Part shown: in pieces, positions 27,032 through 37,741 of the stretch | How positions within the stretch are numbered: the first letter of the stretch is position 1 | How the letters are laid out: each line of letters starts with the position of its first letter | Assembly (NCBI GenBank): GCA_965263285.1 | Contig: CBDHHD010000016.1 | Location: 1,798,001 to 1,862,000, forward strand | DNA: 64,000 nt | Reading direction: 5' to 3' | Origin: JASGCP01 sp965263285 | GTDB lineage: Bacteria; Bacteroidota; Bacteroidia; Chitinophagales; Chitinophagaceae | Translations under genes and position numbers: made by a program | The notes under the pieces: model-generated | The model's database searches: none | The model's input: only the letters and a program-made list of their open reading frames with translations | Told to the model about the DNA's origin: nothing

Positions 27032-30000
27032 AAGGATTGCCATCATTGGGAGTGATAGTCTTGTTACGATTGATTTTGCTACAGGTGCATTGAAGCGTAG
27101 GACGACAGCTGGCTTAGTGAATGTGGGCAATGGATTGACGAACGAATGATTCTATTTTATTGGGAGGTACATTGAATCGCGCTACTGCGATAGCTACGAG
27201 TGGAACAAATACCTTAGCGATTACGGGCTTAGGTCAAAGCAATGATCAGGATAGTTTGGTAACTGTCAATGGGAATGGGGTATTGAGTAAGAATGCTATC
27301 AGCACATTTGTGAATGCGAGCAATGGGTTGACGAAGTTAAAGGATTCTATATTATTAGGGGGTATGCTGAATAGGACGACGACGATAGCTACGAATGGGG
27401 ATACTTTAGCGATAATAGGATTGCCATCAGGCTTGGCGAGTGATAGTCTTGTTACGATTGATTTTGCTACAGGTGCATTGAAGCGTAGGACGACAGACTT
27501 AGTGAATGTGGGCAATGGATTGACGAAGTCGAATGATTCTATTTTATTGGGAGGTACATTGAATCGCGCTACGCTACGAGTGGAACAAATACCTTAGGAT
27601 TACGGGCTTAGGTCAAAGCAATGATCAGGATAGTTTGGTAACTGTCAATGGGAATGGGGTATTGAGTAAGAATGCTATCAGCACATTTGTGAATGCGAGC
27701 AAGTTGACGAAGTTAAAGGATTCTATATTATTAGGGGGTACGCTTGACGACGACGATAGCTACGAATGGGGATACTTTAGCGATAAAAGGATTGCCATCA
27801 GGCTTGGCGAGTGACAGTCTTGTTACGATTGATTTTGCTACAGGTACATTGAAGCGTAGGACGACAGCTGGCTTAGTGAATGCGGGCAATGCTTTGACGA
27901 AGTTGAATGATTCTATTTTATTGGGAGGTACATTGAATCGCGCTACTGCGATAGCTACGAGTGGAACAAATACCTTAGCGATTACGGGCTTAGGTCAAAG
28001 CAATGATCAGGATAGTTTGGTAACTGTCAATGGGAATGGGGTATTGAGTAAGAATGCTATCAGCACATTTGTGAATGCGAGCAATGGGTTGACGAAGTTA
28101 AAGGATTCTATATTATTAGGGGGTATGCTGAACAAGACGACGACGATAGCTACGAATGGGGATACTTTAGCGATAAAAGGATTGCCATCAGGCTTGGCGA
28201 GTGACAGTCTTGTTACGATTGATTTTGCTACAGGTGCATTGAAGCGTAGGACGACAGCTGGCTTAGTGAATGTGGGCAATGGATTGACGAAGTCGAATGA
28301 TTCTATTTTATTGGGAGGTACATTGAATCGCGCTACTGCGATAGCTACGAGTGGAACAAATACCTTAGCGATTACGGGCTTAGGTCAAAGCAATGATCAG
28401 GATAGTTTGGTAACTGTCAATGGGAATGGGGTATTGAGTAAGAATGCTATCAGCACATTTGTGAATGCGAGCAATGGGTTGACGAAGTTAAAGGATTCTA
28501 TATTATTAGGGGGTATGCTGAACAAGACGACGACGATAGCTACGAATGGGGATACTTTAGCGATAAAAGGATTGCCATCAGGCTTGGCGAGTGACAGTCT
28601 TGTTACGATTGATTTTGCTACAGGTACATTGAAGCGTAGGACGACAGCTGGATTAGTGAATGTGGGCAATGGTTTGACGAAGTCGAATGATTCTATTTTA
28701 TTGGGAGGGGCATTGAATCGCGCTACTGCGATAGCTACGAGTGGAACAAATACTTTAGCGATTACGGGCTTAGGTCAAAGCAATGATCAGGATAGTTTGG
28801 TAACTGTCAATGGGAATGGGGTATTGAGTAAGAATGCTATCAGCACATTTGTGAATGCGAGCAATGGGTTGACGAAGTTAAAGGATTCTATATTATTAGG
28901 GGGTACGCTGAATAGGACGACGACGATAGCTACGAATGGGGATACTTTAGCGATAAAAGGATTGCCATCAGGCTTGGCGAGTGATAGTCTTGTTACGATT
29001 GATTTTGCTACAGGTACATTGAAGCGTAGGACGACAGCTGGCTTAGTGAATGTGGGCAATGGATTGATGAAGTCGAATGATTCTATTTTATTGGGAGGGG
29101 CATTGAATCGCGCTACTGCGATAGCTACGAGTGGAACAAATACCTTAGCGATTACGGGCTTAGGTCAAAGCAATGATCAGGATAGTTTGGTAACTGTCAA
29201 TGGGAATGGGGTATTGAGTAAGAATGCTATCAGCACATTTGTGAATGCGAGCAATGGGTTGACGAAGTTAAAGGATTCTATATTATTAGGGGGTACGCTG
29301 AATAGGACGACGACGATAGCTACGAATGGGGATACTTTAGCGATAATAGGATTGCCATCAGGCTTGGCGAGTGACAGTCTTGTTACGATTGATTTTGCTA
29401 CAGGTACATTGAAGCGTAGGACGACAGCTGGATTAGTGAATGTGGGCAATGGTTTGACGAAGTCGAATGATTCTATTTTATTGGGAGGGGCATTGAATCG
29501 CGCTACTGCGATAGCTACGAGTGGAACAAATACCTTAGCGATTACGGGCTTAGGTCAAAGCAATGATCAGGATAGTTTGGTAACTGTCAATGGGAATGGG
29601 GTATTGAGTAAGAATGCTATCAGCACATTTGTGAATGCGAGCAATGGGTTGACGAAGTTAAAGGATTCTATATTATTAGGGGGTACGCTGAATAGGACGA
29701 CGACGATAGCTACGAATGGGGATACTTTAGCGATAAAAGGATTGCCATCAGGCTTGGCGAGTGACAGTCTTGTTACGATTGATTTTGCTACAGGTACATT
29801 GAAGCGTAGGACGACAGCTGGCTTAGTGAATGTGGGCAATGGATTGACGAAGTCGAATGATTCTATTTTATTGGGAGGGGCATTGAATCGCGCTACTGCG
29901 ATAGCTACGAGTGGAACAAATACCTTAGCGATTACGGGCTTAGGTCAAAGCAATGATCAGGATAGTTTGGTAACTGTCAATGGGAATGGGGTATTGAGTA

Positions 30001-33000
30001 AGAATGCTATCAGCACATTTGTGAATGCGAGCAATGGATTGACGAAGTTAAAGGATTCTATATTATTAGGGGGTATGCTGAATAGGACGACGACGATAGC
30101 TACGAATGGGGATACTTTAGCGATAAAAGGATTGCCATCAGGCTTGGCGAGTGACAGTCTTGTTACGATTGATTTTGCTACAGGTACATTGAAGCGTAGG
30201 ACGACAGCTGGCTTAGTGAATGTGGGCAATGGTTTGACGAAGTTGAATGATTCTATTTTATTGGGAGGGGCATTGAATCGCGCTACTGCGATAGCTACGA
30301 GTGGAACAAATACCTTAGCGATTACGGGCTTAGGTCAAAGCAATGATCAGGATAGTTTGGTAACTGTCAATGGGAATGGGGTATTGAGTAAGAATGCTAT
30401 CAGCACATTTGTGAATGCGAGCAATGGGTTGACGAAGTTAAAGGATTCTATATTATTAGGGGGTATGCTGAATAGGACGACGACGATAGCTACGAATGGG
30501 GATACTTTAGCGATAAAAGGATTGCCATCAGGCTTGGCGAGTGACAGTCTTGTTACGATTGATTTTGCTACAGGTACATTGAAGCGTAGGACGACAGCTG
30601 GATTAGTGAATGTGGGCAATGGATTGACGAAGTCGAATGATTCTATTTTATTGGGAGGGGCATTGAATCGCGCTACTGCGATAGCTACGAGTGGAACAAA
30701 TACCTTAGCGATTACGGGCTTAGGTCAAAGCAATGATCAGGATAGTTTGGTAACTGTCAATGGGAATGGGGTATTGAGTAAGAATGCTATCAGCACATTT
30801 GTGAATGCGAGCAATGGGTTGACGAAGTTAAAGGATTCTATATTATTAGGGGGTATGCTGAATAGGACGACGACGATAGCTACGAATGGGGATACTTTAG
30901 CGATAAAAGGATTGCCATCAGGCTTGGCGAGTGATAGTCTTGTTACGATTGATTTTGCTACAGGTACATTGAAGCGTAGGACGACAGCTGGCTTAGTGAA
31001 TGTGGGCAATGGATTGACGAAGTCGAATGATTCTATTTTATTGGGAGGGGCATTGAATCGCGCTACTGCGATAGCTACGAGTGGAACAAATACCTTAGCG
31101 ATTACGGGCTTAGGTCAAAGCAATGATCAGGATAGTTTGGTAACTGTCAATGGGAATGGGGTATTGAGTAAGAATGCTATCAGCACATTTGTGAATGCGA
31201 GCAATGGATTGACGAAGTTAAAGGATTCTATATTATTAGGGGGTACGCTGAATAGGACGACGACGATAGCTACGAATGGGGATACTTTAGCGATAAAAGG
31301 ATTGCCATCAGGCTTGGCGAGTGACAGTCTTGTTACGATTGATTTTGCTACAGGTACATTGAAGCGTAGGACGACAGCTGGCTTAGTGAATGTGGGCAAT
31401 GGATTGACGAAGTCGAATGATTCTATTTTATTGGGAGGGGCATTGAATCGCGCTACTGCGATAGCTACGAGTGGAACAAATACCTTAGCGATTACGGGCT
31501 TAGGTCAAAGCAATGATCAGGATAGTTTGGTAACTGTCAATGGGAATGGGGTATTGAGTAAGAATGCTATCAGCACATTTGTGAATGCGAGCAATGGATT
31601 GACGAAGTTAAAGGATTCTATATTATTAGGGGGTACGCTGAATAGGACGACGACGATAGCTACGAATGGGGATACTTTAGCGATAAAAGGATTGCCATCA
31701 GGCTTGGCGAGTGACAGTCTTGTTACGATTGATTTTGCTACAGGTACATTGAAGCGTAGGACGACAGCTGGCTTAGTGAATGTGGGCAATGGATTGATGA
31801 AGTCGAATGATTCTATTTTATTGGGAGGGGCATTGAATCGCGCTACTGCGATAGCTACGAGTGGAACAAATACCTTAGCGATTACGGGCTTAGGTCAAAG
31901 CAATGATCAGGATAGTTTGGTAACTGTCAATGGGAATGGGGTATTGAGTAAGAATGCTATCAGCACATTTGTGAATGCGAGCAATGGATTGACGAAGTTA
32001 AAGGATTCTATATTATTAGGGGGTATGCTGAATAGGACGACGACGATAGCTACGAATGGGGATACTTTAGCGATAAAAGGATTGCCATCAGGCTTGGCGA
32101 GTGATAGTCTTGTTACGATTGATTTTGCTACAGGTACATTGAAGCGTAGGACGACAGCTGGCTTAGTGAATGTGGGCAATGGATTGACGAAGTCGAATGA
32201 TTCTATTTTATTGGGAGGGGCATTGAATCGCGCTACTGCGATAGCTACGAGTGGAACAAATACCTTAGCGATTACGGGCTTAGGTCAAAGCAATGATCAG
32301 GATAGTTTGGTAACTGTCAATGGGAATGGGGTATTGAGTAAGAATGCTATCAGCACATTTGTGAATGCGAGCAATGGTTTGACGAAGTTAAAGGATTCTA
32401 TATTATTAGGGGGTACGCTGAATAGGACGACGACGATAGCTACGAATGGGGATACTTTAGCGATAAAAGGATTGCCATCAGGCTTGGCGAGTGACAGTCT
32501 TGTTACGATTGATTTTGCTACAGGTACATTGAAGCGTAGGACGACAGCTGGCTTAGTGAATGCGGGCAATGGTTTGACGAAGTCGAATGATTCTATTTTA
32601 TTGGGAGGGGCATTGAATCGCGCTACTGCGATAGCTACGAGTGGAACAAATACCTTAGCGATTACGGGCTTAGGTCAAAGCAATGATCAGGATAGTTTGG
32701 TAACTGTCAATGGGAATGGGGTATTGAGTAAGAATGCTATCAGCACATTTGTGAATGCGAGTAATGGATTGACGAAGTTAAAGGATTCTATATTATTAGG
32801 GGGTATGCTGAATAGGACGACGACGATAGCTACGAATGGGGATACTTTAGCGATAAAAGGATTGCCATCAGGCTTGGCGAGTGATAGTCTTGTTACGATT
32901 GATTTTGCTACAGGTACATTGAAGCGTAGGACGACAGCTGGCTTAGTGAATGTGGGCAATGGATTGATGAAGTCGAATGATTCTATTTTATTGGGAGGTA

Positions 33001-35100
33001 CATTGAATCGCGCTACTGCGATAGCTACGAGTGGAACAAATACCTTAGCGATTACGGGCTTAGGTCAAAGCAATGATCAGGATAGTTTGGTAACTGTCAA
33101 TGGGAATGGGGTATTGAGTAAGAATGCTATCAGCACATTTGTGAATGCGAGCAATGGATTGACGAAGTTAAAGGATTCTATATTATTAGGGGGTATGCTG
33201 AATAGGACGACGACGATAGCTACGAATGGGGATACTTTAGCGATAAAAGGATTGCCATCAGGCTTGGCGAGTGATAGTCTTGTTACGATTGATTTTGCTA
33301 CAGGTACATTGAAGCGTAGGACGACAGCTGGATTAGTGAATGCGGGCAATGGATTGACGAAGTTGAATGATTCTATTTTATTGGGAGGGGCATTGAATCG
33401 CGCTACTGCGATAGCTACGAGTGGAACAAATACCTTAGCGATTACGGGCTTAGGTCAAAGCAATGATCAGGATAGTTTGGTAACTGTCAATGGGAATGGG
33501 GTATTGAGTAAGAATGCTATCAGCACATTTGTGAATGCGAGCAATGGGTTGACGAAGTTAAAGGATTCTATATTATTAGGGGGTACGCTGAATAGGACGA
33601 CGACGATAGCTACGAATGGGGATACTTTAGCGATAAAAGGATTGCCATCAGGCTTGGCGAGTGACAGTCTTGTTACGATTGATTTTGCTACAGGTACATT
33701 GAAGCGTAGGACGACAGCTGGATTAGTGAATGCGGGCAATGGTTTGACGAAGTCGAATGATTCTATTTTATTGGGAGGTACATTGAATCGTGTTACTGCG
33801 ATAGCTACGAGTGGAACAAATACCTTAGCGATTACGGGCTTAGGTCAAAGCAATGATCAGGATAGTTTGGTAACTGTCAATGGGAATGGGGTATTGAGTA
33901 AGAATGCTATCAGCACATTTGTGAATGCGAGTAATGGATTGACGAAGTTAAAGGATTCTATATTATTAGGGGGTATGCTGAATAGGACGACGACGATAGC
34001 TACGAATGGGGATACTTTAGCGATAAAAGGATTGCCATCAGGCTTGGCGAGTGATAGTCTTGTTACGATTGATTTTGCTACAGGTACATTGAAGCGTAGG
34101 ACGACAGCTGGCTTAGTGAATGTGGGCAATGGATTGACGAAGTCGAATGATTCTATTTTATTGGGAGGGGCATTGAATCGCGCTACTGCGATAGCTACGA
34201 GTGGAACAAATACCTTAGCGATTACGGGCTTAGGTCAAAGCAATGATCAGGATAGTTTGGTAACTGTCAATGGGAATGGGGTATTGAGTAAGAATGCTAT
34301 CAGCACATTTGTGAATGCGAGCAATGGATTGACGAAGTTAAAGGATTCTATATTATTAGGGGGTACGCTGAATAGGACGACGACGATAGCTACGAATGGG
34401 GATACTTTAGCGATAAAAGGATTGCCATCAGGCTTGGCGAGTGATAGTCTTGTTACGATTGATTTTGCTACAGGTACATTGAAGCGTAGGACGACAGCTG
34501 GATTAGTGAATGCGAGCAATGGATTGACGAAGTTAAATGATTCTATATTATTAGGGGGTACGCTGAATAGGACGACGACGATAGCTACGAATGGGGATAC
34601 TTTAGCGATAAAAGGATTGCCATCAGGCTTGGCGAGTGACAGTCTTGTTACGATTGATTTTGCTACAGGTACATTGAAGCGTAGGACGACAGCTGGGTTA
34701 GTGAATGCGGGCAATGGATTGACGAAGTTAAAGGATTCTATATTATTAGGGGGTACGCTGAATAGGACGACGACGATAGCTACGAGTGGGGATACTTTAG
34801 CGATAACAGGATTGCCATCAGGCTTGGCGAGTGACAGTCTTGTTACGATTGATTTTGCTACAGGTACATTGAAGCGTAGGACGACAGCTGGCTTAGTGAA
34901 TGCGGGTAATGGATTGACGAAGTCGAATGATTCTATTTTATTGGGAGGTACATTGAATCGCGCTACTACGATAGTTACGACTGCCACAAATACCTTAGCG
35001 GTAGGTGGTTTGCAGTCGGGTACGATTAATTCTATGCTGCTTCCTTTGAATACAGATAGTTTATTGACGCTTAATCCTGCTAATGGCGTTATTAGGCAAT
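26153..35100 (+). repeat. Tandem array of alternating 195-bp modules (390-bp unit)
   Basis: Module A encodes NGLTKSNDSILLGG...GLGQSNDQDSLVTVN and module B encodes NGLTKLKDSILLGG...GLPSGLASDSLVTID. Each is 65 residues, and A-B pairs repeat with a 390-base period about twenty times. Copies differ at only a few positions (TLN/ALN/MLN, AIK/AII, NVG/NAG). The outermost units, 26153-26350 and after 34911, are clearly more divergent. Near 34327-34910 three B modules follow one another. Confidence 0.95.
27160..27597 (+). pseudogene. Giant repeat surface protein, middle fragment between indels
   Basis: An in-frame stretch of about one A-B-A set bounded by indels. Compared with intact units it lacks 2 bases near 27140, 3 near 27490, 7 near 27570 and 1 near 27595. 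It has no start signal of its own. It is part of the adhesin gene, not a separate gene. Confidence 0.75.
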
Positions 35101-37193
35101 TTGCACCTAATAGGTTAGCTTGGTTGTTAGGTGGTAATACAGGTATTAATTCAGCAAATAATTTTATAGGAACGATAGATAATAACCCACTTGTTTTTAA
35201 GGTAAATAATGTAGGAGCAGCATTTTTAGGTAATTTAGTTAATAACCCGAGTAATGCTTTTTTTGGGATTGGTGCTGGTAATATTAATACGAATGCATCG
35301 GCTACTATTCCTGCTAATAATTATACTGCTAATGCGGGATTAGGGTCTGTAATGCAAGCCGTTTTGGGAACAGCAGGGATAGTAGATAGTAATACTGCGG
35401 TAGGAACAGGTGTTCTTTCTACTACAACAACTAGCTTAAAAAACACAGGTGTTGGGGTGGGGATTTTAGGGGGTGCTAGCATAGGCACATCGAATGTGGG
35501 CATTGGGGTAAATGTATTAAATGGTGCAGGAGGATCTCTTTTAAATAATAATGTAGCCATTGGCGTGAATGTGTCTAATGGTTCTACTGCTGTTTCCAAT
35601 ACCGTGGCTATTGGCAACGGAGCTTTGCAAAATAATACGACAAATAATACCGTAGCTATAGGTACAAATGCTTTACAAAACAACAATGGAAGTTCCAATT
35701 TTGCTATTGGCAATTTTGCATTACAATTTAATACAACTGGAACTAATAATTTTGCTATTGGTAATTCAGCATTACAATCGAATAAATCATCATCTGGTAA
35801 CCTTGCAATTGGTTTGAATGCTCTTCAATCCTATAATGTTATTGGTGTTAATGCGTTAAATGTGGCTATTGGACAATCTGCAGGCAGGATTCTAACTACT
35901 GGTATAAATAATAGTTTTATTGGTCAAGGGTCAGGTAATTTTATACAAAGTGCTAGTAATAATACAGTTATAGGTTCAAATTCTTTTTTTAGCGGGTCAA
36001 CTGCTACCGGAGATAATTCTAATAATACTATTATAGGTTCTAATATATTGCCTAGTGCTTCTAGTGCGTCCCCTTCAGTAAGTAATAGTTTGATTATTGG
36101 CGTTACTCCGCCGAATAGTGCCTCTTTCCCTTGGAACCAAGGATTGGGTAGTGTAGTAAACTCCATTGCTATTGGAAATAATATATATTTCCCTACTCTT
36201 AATGCAAATAATCAACTCAATATTGGCAATATTATTGGAGGACTCGGGTTTAATACTACTAGTAATAGTTTTGGTGCAGGATCTATAGGGATCGGGGTAT
36301 TTCCTACGGGTTCTACTACGGGTATTCCATCTTCTAAATTACAAATAGGTAATTTTGTTGCAGGACAGCCCGCGATGTTGATTGGGAATACTCCTATTTG
36401 GGACGATCCCGTGTCTGGAAGTGCTACTGACGATAATTTAACTATTGGTAATCAAAATCTTGCAGGTGCTGTTAGTGGTGCTACATCATATAATTTTGTT
36501 TCTAGTGCTCCGAGTCGTCCTATTCAGTTTCGTTTAATTAATAATCTTACATCCACTGCGGGATTTTATTATACGAATGACAATAATTCTTTTTTCTTCT
36601 TTAGGCAGGGTACTGGTAATACTGCGTCAAGTTATGTTTGGAAAAATAGTCTTGCTTTTGGTGCAGATCCATCAAATTCTAATAATGGTTTAACGCTTAT
36701 GGTTTTAAACGGAGACGGTTCTTTATACTCTCGTACTACTATGAATGCTACAGCCTTTAATGTACTTTCTGATGAGCGGGTAAAAACAAATATCCGTCCT
36801 TATCAAAAGGGCCTTGCAGATTTAATGAAGATAAATCCTGTGTCATATAATTTTAATGGAAAGTATGGCTCAGTAGACGATCATCGTATTCACGTAGGGG
36901 TATTAGCGCAGGATTTAGAGAAGATACTTCCTAATGCCGTTAATAGCAATGACCGTAATGGGCTAAAAGACTTTAGAACAGTTGATTATCAAGGTATTAC
37001 CATGACGCTTGTAAATGCGGTTAAGCAACAAGAAGATACTATACAGCAAATTAAAAAAGAAAATAGTAAGCTCAAACAAACTACGATTCAATTAAAGCAA
37101 GAAAATGACCAGCTGAATGAACGAGTATCACGATTAGAGAATATGATGAAAGAATTGTTGGACAAAAATACAGATAAGAAGAATAGTAAATAG
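27744..37193 (+). CDS. Giant repeat surface protein, main and C-terminal part, with YadA-like head and S74 chaperone
   Basis: A 3,149-codon open frame; its TTG start lies inside a repeat, so it is the downstream part of the gene that begins at 25859. Up to about residue 2400 it is A/B modules. From about 35400 to 36200 there are VAIGNGALQNN / FAIGNSALQSN repeats, resembling the left-handed beta-roll of YadA-type heads. The last 141 residues, from SDERVKTNIRPYQKGL at 36768, match the S74 intramolecular chaperone domain, which in tail fibres cleaves before this Ser after trimerisation. A coiled coil (QQIKKENSKLKQ...) ends the protein. A trimeric fibre or adhesin is inferred; no sorting domain (Por or T9SS type) is seen at the C terminus. 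Confidence 0.85.
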   Translation: MTTTIATNGDTLAIKGLPSGLASDSLVTIDFATGTLKRRTTAGLVNAGNALTKLNDSILLGGTLNRATAIATSGTNTLAITGLGQSNDQDSLVTVNGNGVLSKNAISTFVNASNGLTKLKDSILLGGMLNKTTTIATNGDTLAIKGLPSGLASDSLVTIDFATGALKRRTTAGLVNVGNGLTKSNDSILLGGTLNRATAIATSGTNTLAITGLGQSNDQDSLVTVNGNGVLSKNAISTFVNASNGLTKLKDSILLGGMLNKTTTIATNGDTLAIKGLPSGLASDSLVTIDFATGTLKRRTTAGLVNVGNGLTKSNDSILLGGALNRATAIATSGTNTLAITGLGQSNDQDSLVTVNGNGVLSKNAISTFVNASNGLTKLKDSILLGGTLNRTTTIATNGDTLAIKGLPSGLASDSLVTIDFATGTLKRRTTAGLVNVGNGLMKSNDSILLGGALNRATAIATSGTNTLAITGLGQSNDQDSLVTVNGNGVLSKNAISTFVNASNGLTKLKDSILLGGTLNRTTTIATNGDTLAIIGLPSGLASDSLVTIDFATGTLKRRTTAGLVNVGNGLTKSNDSILLGGALNRATAIATSGTNTLAITGLGQSNDQDSLVTVNGNGVLSKNAISTFVNASNGLTKLKDSILLGGTLNRTTTIATNGDTLAIKGLPSGLASDSLVTIDFATGTLKRRTTAGLVNVGNGLTKSNDSILLGGALNRATAIATSGTNTLAITGLGQSNDQDSLVTVNGNGVLSKNAISTFVNASNGLTKLKDSILLGGMLNRTTTIATNGDTLAIKGLPSGLASDSLVTIDFATGTLKRRTTAGLVNVGNGLTKLNDSILLGGALNRATAIATSGTNTLAITGLGQSNDQDSLVTVNGNGVLSKNAISTFVNASNGLTKLKDSILLGGMLNRTTTIATNGDTLAIKGLPSGLASDSLVTIDFATGTLKRRTTAGLVNVGNGLTKSNDSILLGGALNRATAIATSGTNTLAITGLGQSNDQDSLVTVNGNGVLSKNAISTFVNASNGLTKLKDSILLGGMLNRTTTIATNGDTLAIKGLPSGLASDSLVTIDFATGTLKRRTTAGLVNVGNGLTKSNDSILLGGALNRATAIATSGTNTLAITGLGQSNDQDSLVTVNGNGVLSKNAISTFVNASNGLTKLKDSILLGGTLNRTTTIATNGDTLAIKGLPSGLASDSLVTIDFATGTLKRRTTAGLVNVGNGLTKSNDSILLGGALNRATAIATSGTNTLAITGLGQSNDQDSLVTVNGNGVLSKNAISTFVNASNGLTKLKDSILLGGTLNRTTTIATNGDTLAIKGLPSGLASDSLVTIDFATGTLKRRTTAGLVNVGNGLMKSNDSILLGGALNRATAIATSGTNTLAITGLGQSNDQDSLVTVNGNGVLSKNAISTFVNASNGLTKLKDSILLGGMLNRTTTIATNGDTLAIKGLPSGLASDSLVTIDFATGTLKRRTTAGLVNVGNGLTKSNDSILLGGALNRATAIATSGTNTLAITGLGQSNDQDSLVTVNGNGVLSKNAISTFVNASNGLTKLKDSILLGGTLNRTTTIATNGDTLAIKGLPSGLASDSLVTIDFATGTLKRRTTAGLVNAGNGLTKSNDSILLGGALNRATAIATSGTNTLAITGLGQSNDQDSLVTVNGNGVLSKNAISTFVNASNGLTKLKDSILLGGMLNRTTTIATNGDTLAIKGLPSGLASDSLVTIDFATGTLKRRTTAGLVNVGNGLMKSNDSILLGGTLNRATAIATSGTNTLAITGLGQSNDQDSLVTVNGNGVLSKNAISTFVNASNGLTKLKDSILLGGMLNRTTTIATNGDTLAIKGLPSGLASDSLVTIDFATGTLKRRTTAGLVNAGNGLTKLNDSILLGGALNRATAIATSGTNTLAITGLGQSNDQDSLVTVNGNGVLSKNAISTFVNASNGLTKLKDSILLGGTLNRTTTIATNGDTLAIKGLPSGLASDSLVTIDFATGTLKRRTTAGLVNAGNGLTKSNDSILLGGTLNRVTAIATSGTNTLAITGLGQSNDQDSLVTVNGNGVLSKNAISTFVNASNGLTKLKDSILLGGMLNRTTTIATNGDTLAIKGLPSGLASDSLVTIDFATGTLKRRTTAGLVNVGNGLTKSNDSILLGGALNRATAIATSGTNTLAITGLGQSNDQDSLVTVNGNGVLSKNAISTFVNASNGLTKLKDSILLGGTLNRTTTIATNGDTLAIKGLPSGLASDSLVTIDFATGTLKRRTTAGLVNASNGLTKLNDSILLGGTLNRTTTIATNGDTLAIKGLPSGLASDSLVTIDFATGTLKRRTTAGLVNAGNGLTKLKDSILLGGTLNRTTTIATSGDTLAITGLPSGLASDSLVTIDFATGTLKRRTTAGLVNAGNGLTKSNDSILLGGTLNRATTIVTTATNTLAVGGLQSGTINSMLLPLNTDSLLTLNPANGVIRQFAPNRLAWLLGGNTGINSANNFIGTIDNNPLVFKVNNVGAAFLGNLVNNPSNAFFGIGAGNINTNASATIPANNYTANAGLGSVMQAVLGTAGIVDSNTAVGTGVLSTTTTSLKNTGVGVGILGGASIGTSNVGIGVNVLNGAGGSLLNNNVAIGVNVSNGSTAVSNTVAIGNGALQNNTTNNTVAIGTNALQNNNGSSNFAIGNFALQFNTTGTNNFAIGNSALQSNKSSSGNLAIGLNALQSYNVIGVNALNVAIGQSAGRILTTGINNSFIGQGSGNFIQSASNNTVIGSNSFFSGSTATGDNSNNTIIGSNILPSASSASPSVSNSLIIGVTPPNSASFPWNQGLGSVVNSIAIGNNIYFPTLNANNQLNIGNIIGGLGFNTTSNSFGAGSIGIGVFPTGSTTGIPSSKLQIGNFVAGQPAMLIGNTPIWDDPVSGSATDDNLTIGNQNLAGAVSGATSYNFVSSAPSRPIQFRLINNLTSTAGFYYTNDNNSFFFFRQGTGNTASSYVWKNSLAFGADPSNSNNGLTLMVLNGDGSLYSRTTMNATAFNVLSDERVKTNIRPYQKGLADLMKINPVSYNFNGKYGSVDDHRIHVGVLAQDLEKILPNAVNSNDRNGLKDFRTVDYQGITMTLVNAVKQQEDTIQQIKKENSKLKQTTIQLKQENDQLNERVSRLENMMKELLDKNTDKKNSK

Positions 37194-37211
37194 GTTTTCT
37201 TATTGTATGGT

Positions 37212-37650
37212 GGCTACATCCTTGTTTTAGGGTGCTGGAAGCATGGATTGTTAAATAAATATAAACATGGAAATAATAGGAAATATCTGATGAGGACTGC
37301 CCTCAGATAAAGAGCGTTACAAAACGAGGTGAGCGAAGCGACCAGCGAGAATGTGGGGCGAAGTTTTTATATATGAATCGTTATGATGAGCATAAAGTAT
37401 GTACATAAAAGATCACTATGGATAAGCTCATCATAACGATTCATACCTAACCGCCTCCCATTCATTCTCGCTAGCGTAGCGAGCCGTAGTTTTGTAGCTC
37501 TTTATCTGCAGGCTTGATTTTTTCTTTGTTTCTTTCTTTTGTATCAAGACAAAAGAAAGAAAAAGATATAAAAAATAATTTATTAACCTATACCTGAGTA
37601 ATTACAAAAACACAAATACTCCCCCCAGCACCTCAAAAAAAGATGTAGCC
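37212..37650. mobile_element. Full-length palindromic MITE, GGCTACATC type, 439 bp
   Basis: The left end GGCTACATCCTTGTTTTAGG is diverged; the right end is a perfect reverse GGCTACATCTTTTTTTGAGG. It contains the complete core: GATAAAGAG / CTCTTTATC arms, CTAGCGAG stems and the central hairpin with CGTTATGATGAGC / GCTCATCATAACG. It begins 19 bases after the adhesin stop. Flanking 8-mers do not match. Confidence 0.85.
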
Positions 37651-37741
37651 TTTATTGTTTAAAAAACAGTTAATACGATTCGTTTTTGTAATTTTGCAAA
37701 GTAAAGTGCCATCAATCATATCGTAATATAAATTTAATATC

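Noticed and set aside
28007..34987. A 90-codon minus-strand ORF in every 390-bp unit
   Set aside because: It is the mirror of the high-identity coding repeat in another frame, recurs with the same period, and has no start signals of its own.
26153..35100. Periodic array considered as CRISPR
   Set aside because: The units are 195/390 bp, coding, in frame, and have no short spacers or cas genes.
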